Shown piece by piece: positions 7,286 through 15,495 of a DNA stretch of 29,489 nt. Numbering within the stretch: the first letter of the stretch is position 1; each line of letters starts with the position of its first letter. The notes below the pieces were generated by a model. That model was given only the letters and a program-made list of their open reading frames with translations. It was not told the DNA's origin and did not search any database. Origin of the DNA: CAYJUM01 sp964478915 (GTDB taxonomy: Bacteria > Nitrospirota > Nitrospiria > Nitrospirales > Nitrospiraceae); assembly GCA_964478915.1 (NCBI GenBank), contig CAYZKG010000016.1, positions 1 to 29,489 on the forward strand, in the 5' to 3' direction. The translations under genes were made by a program, and so were the position numbers.

Positions 7286-8209
7286 ATGAATTGGTTAGAA
7301 CGACTCAGCGACGGGCTGGCGAAGACCCGGCAAGGGGTCCGGGATTCCCTGCAGGGCCTGGTGGGCCGGCGACCGGATGCGGCGCTCCTCGATGAGTTGG
7401 AAGCGGCGCTGATCACAGCCGATCTGGGCATCCGGACCGTGGAGCGGTTCATGGGTCGGTTGCGCGACGCCCGTGGTGCGGAGGCGGCCGGCTCGGACGG
7501 CATCCTCCGGGTCTTGAAACAGCACCTGCTCGACACGCTGCAGGGGAGCGAGGCCGAGTCCCTCGGCGCGTTGGTGGCCAGAGGTCCGGTGCCCTTCGTG
7601 ATCCTCGCGGTCGGCGTGAACGGGGTCGGCAAGACCACGACCGTGGCCAAGTTGGCGCAGCGCTTCCAGGACGAAGGGAAAAGGCCGCTTCTGGTCGCCG
7701 CCGACACCTTTCGAGCGGCCGCCATCGAGCAGCTCGATGTGTGGGCCGGTCGCATCGGGGTGGAGCTGATCCGGCATCGGCAGGGGGCCGATCCGTCGGC
7801 GGTGGTGTTCGATGGCATCGCCGCCGCAAAGGCCCGCGGAGCCCAGGTGGTGTTGATCGACACCGCCGGGCGCCTCCACACCAAGACCAATTTGATGGAC
7901 GAATTGCGGAAGATCAAGCGGGTGCTGGCGCGGGAGCTTCCGGGGGCGCCCCACGAAGTGTTGCTCGTGCTGGATGCCACGGTCGGCCAGAATGCCCTGT
8001 CCCAGGCCAGACAGTTTCACGAGGCGGTGGGCGTGACCGGGCTGGCCTTGACTAAATTGGATGGAACGGCCCGCGGCGGCATCGTCGTGGCGATTGCCGA
8101 GGAGCTGAAGATTCCGGTGCGGTTGATCGGCGTCGGCGAGCAGGCGGACGATTTGCAGGATTTTCAGGCGCAGGCGTTCGTGGACGCGCTGTTCGGGGGC
8201 AGCGACTAA
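7286..8209 (+). CDS. ftsY: Signal recognition particle receptor FtsY
   Basis: FtsY, the SRP receptor GTPase that docks ribosome-nascent chain-SRP complexes at the inner membrane. It is 307 residues long, with a short N-terminal region and no long acidic A domain. An N-domain helical bundle (LLDELEAALITADLGIRTVE) is followed by the GTPase G domain: GVNGVGKTTT (G1), DTFRAAAIEQL (G2 with the I-box), DTAGRLHTK (G3) and TKLDGTARGG (G4). The C-terminal GVGEQADDLQDFQ matches the SRP GTPase closing motif. The ATG at 7286 fits family length. The short upstream space (7217-7276) is a hairpin of ACGCCTG heptads, so no clear promoter is seen. Confidence 0.97.
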   Translation: MNWLERLSDGLAKTRQGVRDSLQGLVGRRPDAALLDELEAALITADLGIRTVERFMGRLRDARGAEAAGSDGILRVLKQHLLDTLQGSEAESLGALVARGPVPFVILAVGVNGVGKTTTVAKLAQRFQDEGKRPLLVAADTFRAAAIEQLDVWAGRIGVELIRHRQGADPSAVVFDGIAAAKARGAQVVLIDTAGRLHTKTNLMDELRKIKRVLARELPGAPHEVLLVLDATVGQNALSQARQFHEAVGVTGLALTKLDGTARGGIVVAIAEELKIPVRLIGVGEQADDLQDFQAQAFVDALFGGSD

Positions 8210-8229
8210 ACTCTTTTCGATTCCCAGGG

Positions 8230-8610
8230 TCACGGGGTATGGGTATGGGTCCTTACCTCTTCGCGTGTGGCTCGGATCTCCTGGCGCAGGTCGTCGCGGG
8301 TCTCGTGCAGCTCAGTCCGGAGGGTCTGCATGTCCGCGCGCAGGCTGTCGCGGGTCTCGTGCAGCTCGGTCCGGAGGGCTTGCACGTCGGCGCGCAGCTC
8401 GTCGCGGATCGCGGTCATGGCGGTGGCGAGGGTTGTGAATTTCTCGTGTAGATCGGCTTTCAGCTCGGTGCGGACCCCGTCAATCTTGACGGCGAGCTGC
8501 TGGTGTCCCTCCGCCACCTGCTGGACATCGCTCCGGAGCGCCTCGATCAGGACACCGAGATTGCGAGACCGGGGGTTCGGGCCGGAAGGGGGAGGAGGAC
8601 GTTTCGCCAT
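8230..8610 (-). CDS. Small coiled-coil protein of unknown function
   Basis: Protein of 126 residues with a Pro-rich N-terminus (MAKRPPPPSGPNPRSRN) followed by one continuous predicted coiled coil, rich in Leu, Glu and Arg. Residues LRTELHETRDSLRAD recur 18 residues later as LRTELHETRDDLRQE, and the DNA shows the same 54-bp tandem duplication (about 8291-8398). The C-terminus ends in THTHTP. There are no transmembrane segments. It lies convergent with ftsY and starts back-to-back with the M1 peptidase. I do not recognise a specific family; similar small coiled-coil proteins are often annotated as hypothetical. Confidence 0.7.
   Translation of the reverse strand: MAKRPPPPSGPNPRSRNLGVLIEALRSDVQQVAEGHQQLAVKIDGVRTELKADLHEKFTTLATAMTAIRDELRADVQALRTELHETRDSLRADMQTLRTELHETRDDLRQEIRATREEVRTHTHTP
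8291..8398. repeat. 54-bp tandem duplication inside the coiled-coil gene
   Basis: Two adjacent units of 54 bp (TCTCGTGCAG recurs at 8301 and 8355) with a few mismatches. Each encodes 18 residues of coiled coil, so the duplication is in frame. Confidence 0.8.
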
Positions 8611-10658
8611 TGCGGCGGGCTTATAGCACAGGGCTGGAGAGGCGTCAACTCGTTGGTGCCGACCGCTTGGTCAGGTGCTCCGGATTTCTTCTTCTTCCGG
8701 GGCTACTCCTGATCGGGCTTGGGGTTTCTCTGTCTCATGCCGGCGAGTTCTCCGCCGGATTTGAGCTTCAGGCCCACGACCTCCGCGTCGANNNNNNNNN
8801 NNNNNNNNNNNNNNNNNNNNNNNNNNNNNNNNNNNNNNNNNNNNNNNNNNNNNNNNNNNNNNNNNNNNNNNNNNNNNNNNNNNNNNNNNNNGGTCAGCTC
8901 CGGTTTGTCACCCCAAGCGAGACGTCCGGCCATATCGGCCCCGAAGGCATCTATCTGAGCGGGGAGACCCATTGGTATCCGGATATGCCGCGATCCCTCT
9001 CAACGTATCGCGTGCGGGTCACGACTCCGGCAGGCTGGGAGGCGGTAACCCATGGCCGGCAAGTCTCCAGAGTCGGACAAGAGCACACCGTGCTCGCCGA
9101 GTGGGAGATCACGGCTCCGACGGAAGCGCTTACGCTGGTCGCCAACCGCTTCGTCAAGGCGCAGCGCGCCTGGACGGATCCCTCCGGGCGGCTCGTGGAA
9201 GTCGCTACGTACCTCCTCCCGGAAAACGCCCCGCTCGCGAGCGAGTATTTGGACGCGTCAGCCCGGTATCTGGACACCTACGCCGCGTTGCTGGGGCCCT
9301 ATCCGTTTCCTAAGTTCGCGGTCGTGGAGAATTTCTTCCCCAGCGGGCTCGGCATCCCATCGTTCACCTTGCTGGGAGGCGGGGTGATCAAGCGCCATTA
9401 TGTGCAGCCGTATGCGCTCGGCCACGAGATCGTACACTCCTGGATCGGCAATTACGTGCTCAACGACGTCGGGCGGGGGAACTGGGTGGAGGGGCTCACC
9501 ACGTATCTGGCCAACTACTATTACGAGGAGCTGACCGGGCCGCCGGAGAAGGCAAGGGAACAGCGCCGGATGATGCTGTTGGGGTACGCGGTGTATGTGC
9601 GCGCCGATGAGGATTATCCGGTTGCCGGCTTCCGCGCGAAGCGCAATCAGAAGGACAATGCCATCGGCTACCAGAAGGCCGCCATGGTCTTTCACATGCT
9701 CAGGAGGGAAATCGGGGATGCCGCGTTTTTTCGCGCGATCCGCACCCTGGTGGCCGAGCGGGGAGGAAAGTTCGCCGACTGGAGCGACCTCGCTCGCGTC
9801 TTTTCGGAAAGCGCGCAACGGGACCTCCGGTGGTTCTTCGTTCAATGGGTGGATCAGCCCGGAGCGCCGCAGCTCCAGCTCAAAGCGGACGGCATCGAGC
9901 GGGACGGGTCGAGCCCGGACCGCTATCGCGTGAGGGTCCGGCTCAAGCAGGTTCAGCCGGCGCCCTATCGGCTGAAGCTGCCGGTCGTGCTCGCCGCCGA
10001 TGGCCGGGAAGAGACCGTCTGGCTTCCCGTCTCCGCCGCCGAAGAGGCGTTGAGCGCCACGGTCGGCATCCGGCCGACGCGACTCGCTCTCGACCCTACG
10101 TTCGAGGTCTTCCGTCGGCTGTCCCGCGAGGAGCTTCCCCCCATGCTGAACCTGTTCATCACCGACCTCGGGCGGACGGTGATCACGCCCGGCCGGGGGA
10201 CGCAGGCGGAGCGCGCGCCCTACCAGGAGGTCGCCGCGCGCGTGACAAGACCGGAGCCGGACGCGACGGCTCCGCCGGTGCAACCGCTCGAGGACGGGCA
10301 GGCGGTCCCGGCCGATCACTCTGTCTTGGTTCTGGGAGGCCCAGGGCTCAATGCCCGGGCGGACTGGGTGGTGCGCGGCTGTGGTGATCGAGTCCAGCTC
10401 CAGCAGAACGGTTTTCGGATCGACGGCCAGGCATACGAAGGCTCCGGCTTCGCGCTGCTGGTGTCCTGCCGCATCCCTGAGCGCCCGGAGCGCGTGGCCA
10501 CGCTCTTCTACGGGACCACGCCCCAGGTGGCTGCTCAGGTGGGCCGCCTCTTGTTTTTTTACGGATGGCAGAGCTATCTGGTGTTTCGGGAGGGTACGGT
10601 GGTGGCCCGGGGCGACTTCGCCCCGTCTCCTGGTCCCTTGGAAGTCCAGCTCAAATGA
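8610..10658 (+). CDS. Secreted M1-family (gluzincin) metallopeptidase
   Basis: Zinc aminopeptidase-like protein, probably periplasmic or surface-located. The signal-peptide core is LLLPGLLLIGLGVSLSHAGE. A 100-N gap (8792-8891) removes part of the N-terminal beta domain. The catalytic motif is GHEIVHSW (HExxH), and the third ligand Glu lies in GNWVEGLTTYL. There are 17 residues between the second His and this Glu, one fewer than in classical M1 enzymes. After the catalytic and helical domain (ending near FFVQWVDQPGAP) there is an extra 200 or so residues of beta-rich C-terminal sequence. No ATG fits: TTG at 8610 has GGAGGAGG about 10 bp upstream, and TTG at 8667 is the alternative. The first overlaps the opposite-strand start at 8610. 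Confidence 0.85.
   Translation: MRRAYSTGLERRQLVGADRLVRCSGFLLLPGLLLIGLGVSLSHAGEFSAGFELQAHDLRVXXXXXXXXXXXXXXXXXXXXXXXXXXXXXXXXXXGQLRFVTPSETSGHIGPEGIYLSGETHWYPDMPRSLSTYRVRVTTPAGWEAVTHGRQVSRVGQEHTVLAEWEITAPTEALTLVANRFVKAQRAWTDPSGRLVEVATYLLPENAPLASEYLDASARYLDTYAALLGPYPFPKFAVVENFFPSGLGIPSFTLLGGGVIKRHYVQPYALGHEIVHSWIGNYVLNDVGRGNWVEGLTTYLANYYYEELTGPPEKAREQRRMMLLGYAVYVRADEDYPVAGFRAKRNQKDNAIGYQKAAMVFHMLRREIGDAAFFRAIRTLVAERGGKFADWSDLARVFSESAQRDLRWFFVQWVDQPGAPQLQLKADGIERDGSSPDRYRVRVRLKQVQPAPYRLKLPVVLAADGREETVWLPVSAAEEALSATVGIRPTRLALDPTFEVFRRLSREELPPMLNLFITDLGRTVITPGRGTQAERAPYQEVAARVTRPEPDATAPPVQPLEDGQAVPADHSVLVLGGPGLNARADWVVRGCGDRVQLQQNGFRIDGQAYEGSGFALLVSCRIPERPERVATLFYGTTPQVAAQVGRLLFFYGWQSYLVFREGTVVARGDFAPSPGPLEVQLK
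8792..8891. other. Assembly gap (100 N) within the M1 peptidase
   Basis: Exactly 100 N. The flanks share no overlap. The N-terminal M1 domain appears too short, so real sequence is probably missing; reading frames on both sides fit a missing length of 3n+1. Confidence 0.8.
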
Positions 10659-10676
10659 GGAGTGAGGAGTGAGGTG
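10657..10676. repeat. GAGGAGT heptads before the TolB-like gene
   Basis: GAGGAGTGAGGAGTGAGG: nearly three tandem 7-bp units. They overlap the Shine-Dalgarno region. Confidence 0.7.
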
Positions 10677-11804
10677 ATGCAGAGAAGGAGAACTATACGC
10701 CCTGCGTTTATGCTGACCCTAGCGCTTGCAGTCCTTTCAGTGCTGAGTGCTGAGGACTCAGGGCTGAGCCTCAGCCCTCGGTCCTCAGTCCTGGGTGCTG
10801 AGGAAGTCGAGCGGCACCTGGCGAACATCCGGCAACTGACCTTCGGCGGGCAGAATGCCGAGGCGTACTTCTCCTTCGACGGCACCAAGCTCATCTTTCA
10901 GTCGACCAATACCTGGACGCAGGAGGCGCCGGGGCAGGTGACCATGGGAAAGCCGCGCTCCTGCTATCAGATGTACATCATGGATCTGGACGGGAGAAAC
11001 ATCCGGCTGGTCAGCACCGGCGCCGGCGCGACCACCTGCGGCTATTTCTTTCCCGGCGATCGGCGGGTCCTGTACTCCTCGACGCACCTGGCGGGCGCGA
11101 CCTGCCCGCCCAAGCCGGCGCCCGGCGCCCGGTATCGGTGGTCTCTGGACGATTACGACATTTTTTCGGTGAGCCTGGATGGCCAGCGCATGCACCGGCT
11201 GACCGCGACGCCCGGCTACGATGCGGAAGCGACGATCTCCCCCGACGGCAAGACCATCGTCTTCACGTCGATGCGGGACGGCGATCTGGACGTGTACGCC
11301 ATGAATCTCGATGGAACGCATGTCCGGAGGTTGACCGATGAGCTGGGCTATGACGGCGGGCCCGTTTTCTCGCCGGACAGCCGCCGGATCGTCTATCGCG
11401 CGATGCACCCCCGCGACCCCGCTGAGGTCGAGAAGTACAAGACGCTGTTGTCCCAGCATCTGGTCGAGCCGAGCCAATTGGAAATCTTCCTCATGAATGC
11501 CGACGGGAGCGGCAAACGTCAGGTGACCGCGAACGGCGGATCGAACTTCGCCCCGGCGTTTCTCCCGGATGGGCGGCGCATCCTCTTTTCCTCGAATGTC
11601 CCTCATCCCTCCCTCCCCCGGCCGACCTTTCACCTGTACCTCATCAACGAGGACGGGACCGGCCTGGAGCGTGTGACGGTTGCCGGCGGGTTCAACAGCT
11701 TCCCGATGTTCTCGCCCGACGGCCGGAAGCTGGTCTGGGTGTCAGACCGGCAGGCCGGCGCGCGCGGAGAGTTCAACATCTTTCTGGCCGACTGGATCCC
11801 GTGA
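10677..11804 (+). CDS. TolB-like exported beta-propeller protein (PD40 repeats)
   Basis: Exported protein of about 375 residues built from WD40-like/PD40 repeats as in TolB. Repeats with the SPDG or equivalent turn are visible: YFSFDGTKLIFQS, ATISPDGKTIVFTSMRDG, VFSPDSRRIVYRA, AFLPDGRRILFSS and MFSPDGRKLVWVSDRQ. An N-terminal hydrophobic stretch (FMLTLALAVLSVLSAE) acts as signal peptide. Residues about 21-42 are translated from a CTGAGG-type repeat (10738-10802), so the signal cleavage region is repeat-derived. ATG 10677 is preferred over GTG 10662 because GAGGAG lies just upstream. It lacks the TolB N-terminal domain and Pal context, so true TolB function is not implied. Confidence 0.8.
   Translation: MQRRRTIRPAFMLTLALAVLSVLSAEDSGLSLSPRSSVLGAEEVERHLANIRQLTFGGQNAEAYFSFDGTKLIFQSTNTWTQEAPGQVTMGKPRSCYQMYIMDLDGRNIRLVSTGAGATTCGYFFPGDRRVLYSSTHLAGATCPPKPAPGARYRWSLDDYDIFSVSLDGQRMHRLTATPGYDAEATISPDGKTIVFTSMRDGDLDVYAMNLDGTHVRRLTDELGYDGGPVFSPDSRRIVYRAMHPRDPAEVEKYKTLLSQHLVEPSQLEIFLMNADGSGKRQVTANGGSNFAPAFLPDGRRILFSSNVPHPSLPRPTFHLYLINEDGTGLERVTVAGGFNSFPMFSPDGRKLVWVSDRQAGARGEFNIFLADWIP
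10738..10802. repeat. CTGAGGACT-family palindromic repeat in the TolB-like gene
   Basis: GTGCTGAGTGCTGAGGACTC and GGTCCTCAGTCCTGGGTGC arms around CTGAGCCTCAG. It encodes the signal peptide cleavage region. Confidence 0.85.
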
Positions 11805-12916
11805 CCTCACCCCTCACCCCTCACTCCTCACGCTTCACCGCTCTGGCCAGCATCGCGCTTTTTGTCGCCGCCCTGCTGGCCATTTTTTACTGCCTGCTGG
11901 AGATTGACATCCCGCTGGCGCGATTTCTGCGCTCCGTCCATGTGGAGTGGCTGGACCAGGCGAACCGGGTTGGAAATCGCCTGGGAAGCGGGACGGTGCT
12001 GTTCGCGATCAGCGGCGCGCTCCTGACGCTCGGGGTCATCGGGGGCTGGGTCAGGCTTCGTCAGGCAGGGCTGCAGGGACTCATCGCGCACGCCGCGGCA
12101 GGCCTCACCGTCCAGGTGCTGAAACATGTGATCGGCCGGCCCCGTCCTCGATTCCTCCACGCCGGCGGGTTCCAGCTCGGGCCATTGTGGGGGCCATCCT
12201 TGGAGACCGGCCTGGACTCATTTCCCTCGGGTCATACGGCCGCCGCAGTCGCCGTGGCCATCGTGATGGCCAGGCGCTTTCCCGCCGCCGCCAAGCTGTC
12301 TTACGCGGCCGCCGGCTTCGTGGCGGTCACGCGCATCCTCAGCGGCTCCCATTTTCCGACCGATGTGGTGGCGGGCGCGATGGTCGGCATGCTGGCCGGG
12401 CACGTCGCGTCCCGGCCGCTCCGGGAATGGCGGCTCTCGGTGCAGGAGGCGCTGAGGAGCCTCGCCATCTCGGTGGTGGCGATCTTCGCGTTCCTCTGGG
12501 CGATGGTGCAGAGCCCGCCGGATGGCCGGCTCGAAACGACCCTCTTCGTCTCTGGGCTCATCGCCGTGACCGCCGGCCTCTTCATTCGTTACGCGTCACG
12601 CGTGACGCGGGCTTTGCCTCACGCCTCACGCCTCACCCTTCACGTCCCCGGGGTTCCACCTCACGCCTCACCCCTCACGCCTCACGCTCCTGATGTGTTG
12701 ATCGCCGTGGGATTGGCGCTCACAACCGGCTCCCTGGTGGTCACGGCGGTCGTCGCGATGGTGGCTCTGGCAGCGTGGTTCGCGTCAACTCGTGAAACGT
12801 CAGGCGTGAGTCGTGAGACGACCAACACCAACCTGTACCGGGAACTGCTCTATGCCGCAGGGGTTGCGGTCACGGTGCTCCTGATCCAAGGGGCCCGTGG
12901 GGTGTTGCCGCTTTAA
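11801..12916 (+). CDS. PAP2-family membrane phosphatase with repeat-expanded C-terminus
   Basis: Integral membrane acid phosphatase of the PAP2 superfamily, acting on lipid or isoprenoid phosphates such as undecaprenyl pyrophosphate. The three catalytic blocks are present: KHVIGRPRPR (residues 108-117), PSGHT (142-146) and RILSGSHFPTD. Multiple membrane helices surround them. After about residue 210 the protein continues with extra hydrophobic segments separated by HASRLTLHVP and PHASPLTPHAPD, which are translations of ACGCCTC heptad repeats. The GTG start overlaps the upstream TGA, and the first ten residues (TSPLTPHSSR) are also heptad-encoded. The 3' end overlaps the convergent glycosyltransferase by 47 bp. 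Confidence 0.85.
   Translation: MTSPLTPHSSRFTALASIALFVAALLAIFYCLLEIDIPLARFLRSVHVEWLDQANRVGNRLGSGTVLFAISGALLTLGVIGGWVRLRQAGLQGLIAHAAAGLTVQVLKHVIGRPRPRFLHAGGFQLGPLWGPSLETGLDSFPSGHTAAAVAVAIVMARRFPAAAKLSYAAAGFVAVTRILSGSHFPTDVVAGAMVGMLAGHVASRPLREWRLSVQEALRSLAISVVAIFAFLWAMVQSPPDGRLETTLFVSGLIAVTAGLFIRYASRVTRALPHASRLTLHVPGVPPHASPLTPHAPDVLIAVGLALTTGSLVVTAVVAMVALAAWFASTRETSGVSRETTNTNLYRELLYAAGVAVTVLLIQGARGVLPL
11803..11838. repeat. CCCCTCA heptads at the PAP2 start
   Basis: Units CCCCTCA, CCCCTCA, CTCCTCA, CGCTTCA in tandem; translated as LTPHSSR. Confidence 0.85.
12592..12690. repeat. ACGCCTC heptad block inside the PAP2 gene
   Basis: Many ACGCCTC/ACGCGTC/CCCCTCA units; translated as HASRLTLHVPGVPPHASPLT. 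It links two membrane segments. Confidence 0.92.
12786..12822. repeat. ACGTCAGGCGTGAG heptads near the PAP2 3' end
   Basis: Heptads CGTGAAA, CGTCAGG, CGTGAGT, CGTGAGA in tandem. Confidence 0.85.
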
Positions 12917-14758
12917 CCATCGGCTCGTTGGCCAACAGCAGATACCCGTAGCGCTGGAGAATCACCGGGAAGCCGGCCGCTTCCACGGGCAGATCGGACC
13001 GGAGACGCGCCGGCAGCACGATCATCGTTCGGCCTGAGCGGGTCAGATGGGGCCTCATCTTTTCTTCTTCGCCCGGTCGGATCATGACCACCCGGCGCTT
13101 GGCATAAAAGATCAGGGATGGCTTTGGCGGGCCGTACAGGATCAGGGCATCCCCGGGCTCCAGATTGAGCCCGGCGGTGTAGGCCAGGTTCTGTGGCGGG
13201 CTGACGAAGTATGTGCTGAAGCGCGGAAGCGTAAACTGGATGGCGATCAACATGACCAGGCAGATCATGGCCCCTCCGACCCAGAAGACGCCGGCGCGGC
13301 GATCCTTTGAAAGCCCGAAGTAGACGATCCCCATCGCGCCGAAGATGAGGACAGCCCCGGCCACGAGCGGGCTCGCTCCGGGATCCACCTGGGCGGCAAT
13401 GGGAAATTCCCGCACGATCGTGCCGATGAAGCGATCATACAAAAGCGGCGAGAGGAGGAGCAGCAACCCCAGCATGTTCCCGAGCGCCAGGATGGTGAAC
13501 AGCGAGCCCTGCAATCCGGGCGTTCTCGGATCCTCCAGGCATCGTTTCCAGTAGGAGGCGGTCAGGATGGCGGCAGCCGGAAACAGCGGCCCGATGTAAT
13601 GCGGCAGCCGCGTGGCGGAGGCCGAAAAGAACAGGAAGACACCGACGACCCACAGCGCCGCAAAGAACTCCAATTCGCCGCTGGAAGCGTGAGGATCGTT
13701 TTTCCTATAGCCTATTGCCGCTTGCCTATAGCCTTTTATGGCTTGGTATATCGCGACCGGCAGGAACCCGCTCCAGGGAAAGAACCCGAACAGGAGGACC
13801 GGCACGTAGAAGAACACGGTACCGCCGTGGCCGCCGATGGTGCTGAGAAACCGGCCGATGGTGTCGGCCTGAGCCGACGCGGAGTACCGTGCGCCATGCA
13901 GGCCGAGCATGGCCGCATACCAGGGAACGGCCAATGCGACAAAGAGCAGGGTCCCGCCCAATGGAACGCCGCGCTGCCGGAACAGGCCCCATCGGCGCGT
14001 CAGCGTGAGATAGGGAACGATCGCCAGGAGGGGGACGGCGATGCCCACCGGGCCCTTGGTCAAGGTGGCCACGGCCATGCCGGCGTAAAAGAGCCAGAAG
14101 TAATGGCGGCTTCGGTCCTCCCCGCCTGTGGTGAGCCCNNNNNNNNNNNNNNNNNNNNNNNNNNNNNNNNNNNNNNNNNNNNNNNNNNNNNNNNNNNNNN
14201 NNNNNNNNNNNNNNNNNNNNNNNNNNNNNNNNNNNNNNGCCCAGTCGAACCATGCAACCCCACCCAGAAGCTGAACAACGACAGGGTGGTGAAGAAGATC
14301 AGGACGCTGTCGGTCAGCGCCAGGCGGCTGATCGCCACGACCTCGACATTCAAGAGCAGCATGGCTGCGCCCAGGAGGCCGTGCAACGGCCCCCGCACGC
14401 GCGCCAGGAACCAGTACTGCAGCAGGATCAGCGCGACGCCGAAGATCGCGGACGGAAGCCGGGCGGTCCATTCGCTCACGCCGAAGACCAGATACGCCAG
14501 GCTCATCAGCCAATAGACGAACGCCGGCTTGGCGAAGCGGGGCTCGCCATTCAAGGTCGGGGTGATCCAGTTGCCTGACTCCACCATCTCCCGGGCCGCC
14601 TCGGCGTTGCTCCCCTCGTCGCGGTCCGTGAGGCCGAGGCTTCCGAGACCCAGGAAGCACAGGAGGCAGGCCAGCGCGAGCAGAACGAGAACAGGTGACA
14701 GGTGATGGGTGACGGGTGACGAGTGAGGAGGTGTGAGCGGCAACCGATGGCTCGTCAC
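12870..14758 (-). CDS. ArnT-like GT-C glycosyltransferase, across assembly gap
   Basis: Polytopic membrane glycosyltransferase of the ArnT/PMT (GT83-like) type, which moves a sugar from a polyprenyl-phosphate donor to lipid A or another envelope acceptor. The N-terminus carries the GT-C acidic motif LTDRDEGSNAEAAREM followed by GEPRFAKPAFVYWL, and later TKGPVG. The 100-N gap (14139-14238) shifts the frame: the correct frame is different on each side. Merging the shared GGGC at the gap edges restores GLHGSTGLTTGGEDRSR in one frame. The start is GTG 14758, 3 bp after the LAB_N stop. The first 20 codons and an internal stretch (KGYRQAAIGYRKNDPHAS) are repeat-derived. The acceptor is unknown. Confidence 0.88.
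13690..13745. repeat. GCCTATA heptads inside the glycosyltransferase gene
   Basis: TATAGCCTATTGCCGCTTGC then CTATAGCC; encodes KGYRQAAIGYRKN in the minus-strand gene. Confidence 0.85.
14139..14238. other. Assembly gap (100 N) within the glycosyltransferase
   Basis: Exactly 100 N. Flanks end and begin with GCCC on the + strand. Collapsing to one copy joins the two halves of the minus-strand gene in frame, so the gap is probably a false break. Confidence 0.85.
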
Positions 14759-14780
14759 TGATCACTCGTCACGAGTCACG
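14694..14780. repeat. TGACGGG-family inverted heptads at the glycosyltransferase start
   Basis: GGTGACAGGTGATGGGTGAC on the left and CACTGATCACTCGTCACGAG on the right flank about 15 nt of unique DNA. They span the LAB_N stop and the glycosyltransferase GTG. Confidence 0.85.
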
Positions 14781-15043
14781 GAACTGTTGGCGCGGATGAG
14801 CATCAGGTTTCTCAGATAGACCAGAGCCCCGATGCTCTGCCCGGCGATGAACACCGGGTCCTTTCGATAGATGGCGTAGGCCAGGGTGATCAGCCCCCCC
14901 GCCAGACTGAGATACCAGAACATGATGGGCATGCGGCTTTCGGCGCTCCGCTCGGAGGCGATCCACTGAACGACCCATCGCATGAAGAAGATGCCCTGGC
15001 CCAGAAAGCCAATCGTCAGCCAAATAGTCTCGGTAGCGCTCAT
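14762..15043 (-). CDS. LAB_N domain small membrane protein
   Basis: Protein of 93 residues matching the lipid A biosynthesis N-terminal (LAB_N) domain, which stands alone in many genomes next to GT2 and ArnT-like genes. It has about three membrane helices: TIWLTIGFLGQGIFFMRWVV, then MFWYLSLAGGLITLAYAIY, then PVFIAGQSIGALVYLRNLML. The conserved QWIASER and SLAGGL segments and the YRKDPVF loop fit the family. It lies 3 bp before the glycosyltransferase start, so the two are co-translated. Likely a partner for lipid-linked sugar handling or flipping; this role is inferred from context. Confidence 0.88.
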   Translation of the reverse strand: MSATETIWLTIGFLGQGIFFMRWVVQWIASERSAESRMPIMFWYLSLAGGLITLAYAIYRKDPVFIAGQSIGALVYLRNLMLIRANSSVTRDE

Positions 15044-15049
15044 AGGGCG

Positions 15050-15114
15050 AGGGGCGATGGGCTATAGGCTATGGGCAATGGCGATGGGCTATTGGCTATG
15101 GGCCATAGGGAAAC
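15050..15114. repeat. GGCTATG heptad array, left flank of the S23-type gene
   Basis: Eight or so units of the form GGCTATG/GGCGATG/GGCCATA. It lies between LAB_N and the S23-type gene. Confidence 0.9.
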
Positions 15115-15117
15115 GGA

Positions 15118-15495
15118 CTAGCGTTTCAGTGGCCGAAGGCCTTGCCTGGCCTTAATAAGGCTGCCAAGCATTTTACCGAGAGTTTCGCACTCCTCTTCGA
15201 GGGCCTCGTAGAGATCATTCTTCAGACGACCCGCCTCGCAAGCAATCTGGATCTGAGTGCGAAATTCAGCAAGTGAGCCTTTCGCGATGCGGAAGAATCT
15301 TACCGCTTCTTTATCGGTGTCGCGCTCGTCGCCCTCGGCCAGGTTGCTAGCGATGCTGACCGCACTTCGGCAAATCTGATCTCGGAGCCAGAAGTCCGAC
15401 CCCAAGGCTCCTTGTGCAGATAACTGACAAACCTGAACCGCAAGACCTTTTGCTTTCCGCCAAGTGAGCAGTTCCCGAAATCCCTTCTTCCCCAT
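15118..15495 (-). CDS. Four-helix bundle protein, S23/23S rRNA-intervening-sequence family
   Basis: Protein of 125 residues with the hallmarks of the S23 / four-helix bundle family: FRELLTWRKAKGLAVQVCQL, then DQICRSAVSIASNLAEGDER, then FFRIAKGSLAEFRTQIQIA. Members occur in rRNA intervening sequences and as stand-alone chromosomal genes; the molecular role is poorly known. It interrupts an otherwise tight glycosylation operon (GT2, LAB_N, GT-C) and is flanked by heptad arrays in opposite orientation (15050-15114 and 15494-15523). This arrangement suggests the gene arrived as cargo of a repeat-bounded cassette; that is inference. Confidence 0.88.
   Translation of the reverse strand: MGKKGFRELLTWRKAKGLAVQVCQLSAQGALGSDFWLRDQICRSAVSIASNLAEGDERDTDKEAVRFFRIAKGSLAEFRTQIQIACEAGRLKNDLYEALEEECETLGKMLGSLIKARQGLRPLKR

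Noticed and set aside
14239..14765. First 170 or so codons of the minus-strand frame that reads through the N run into the glycosyltransferase
   Set aside because: Wrong frame before the gap; the sensible membrane-protein N-terminus is in the neighbouring frame starting at GTG 14758.
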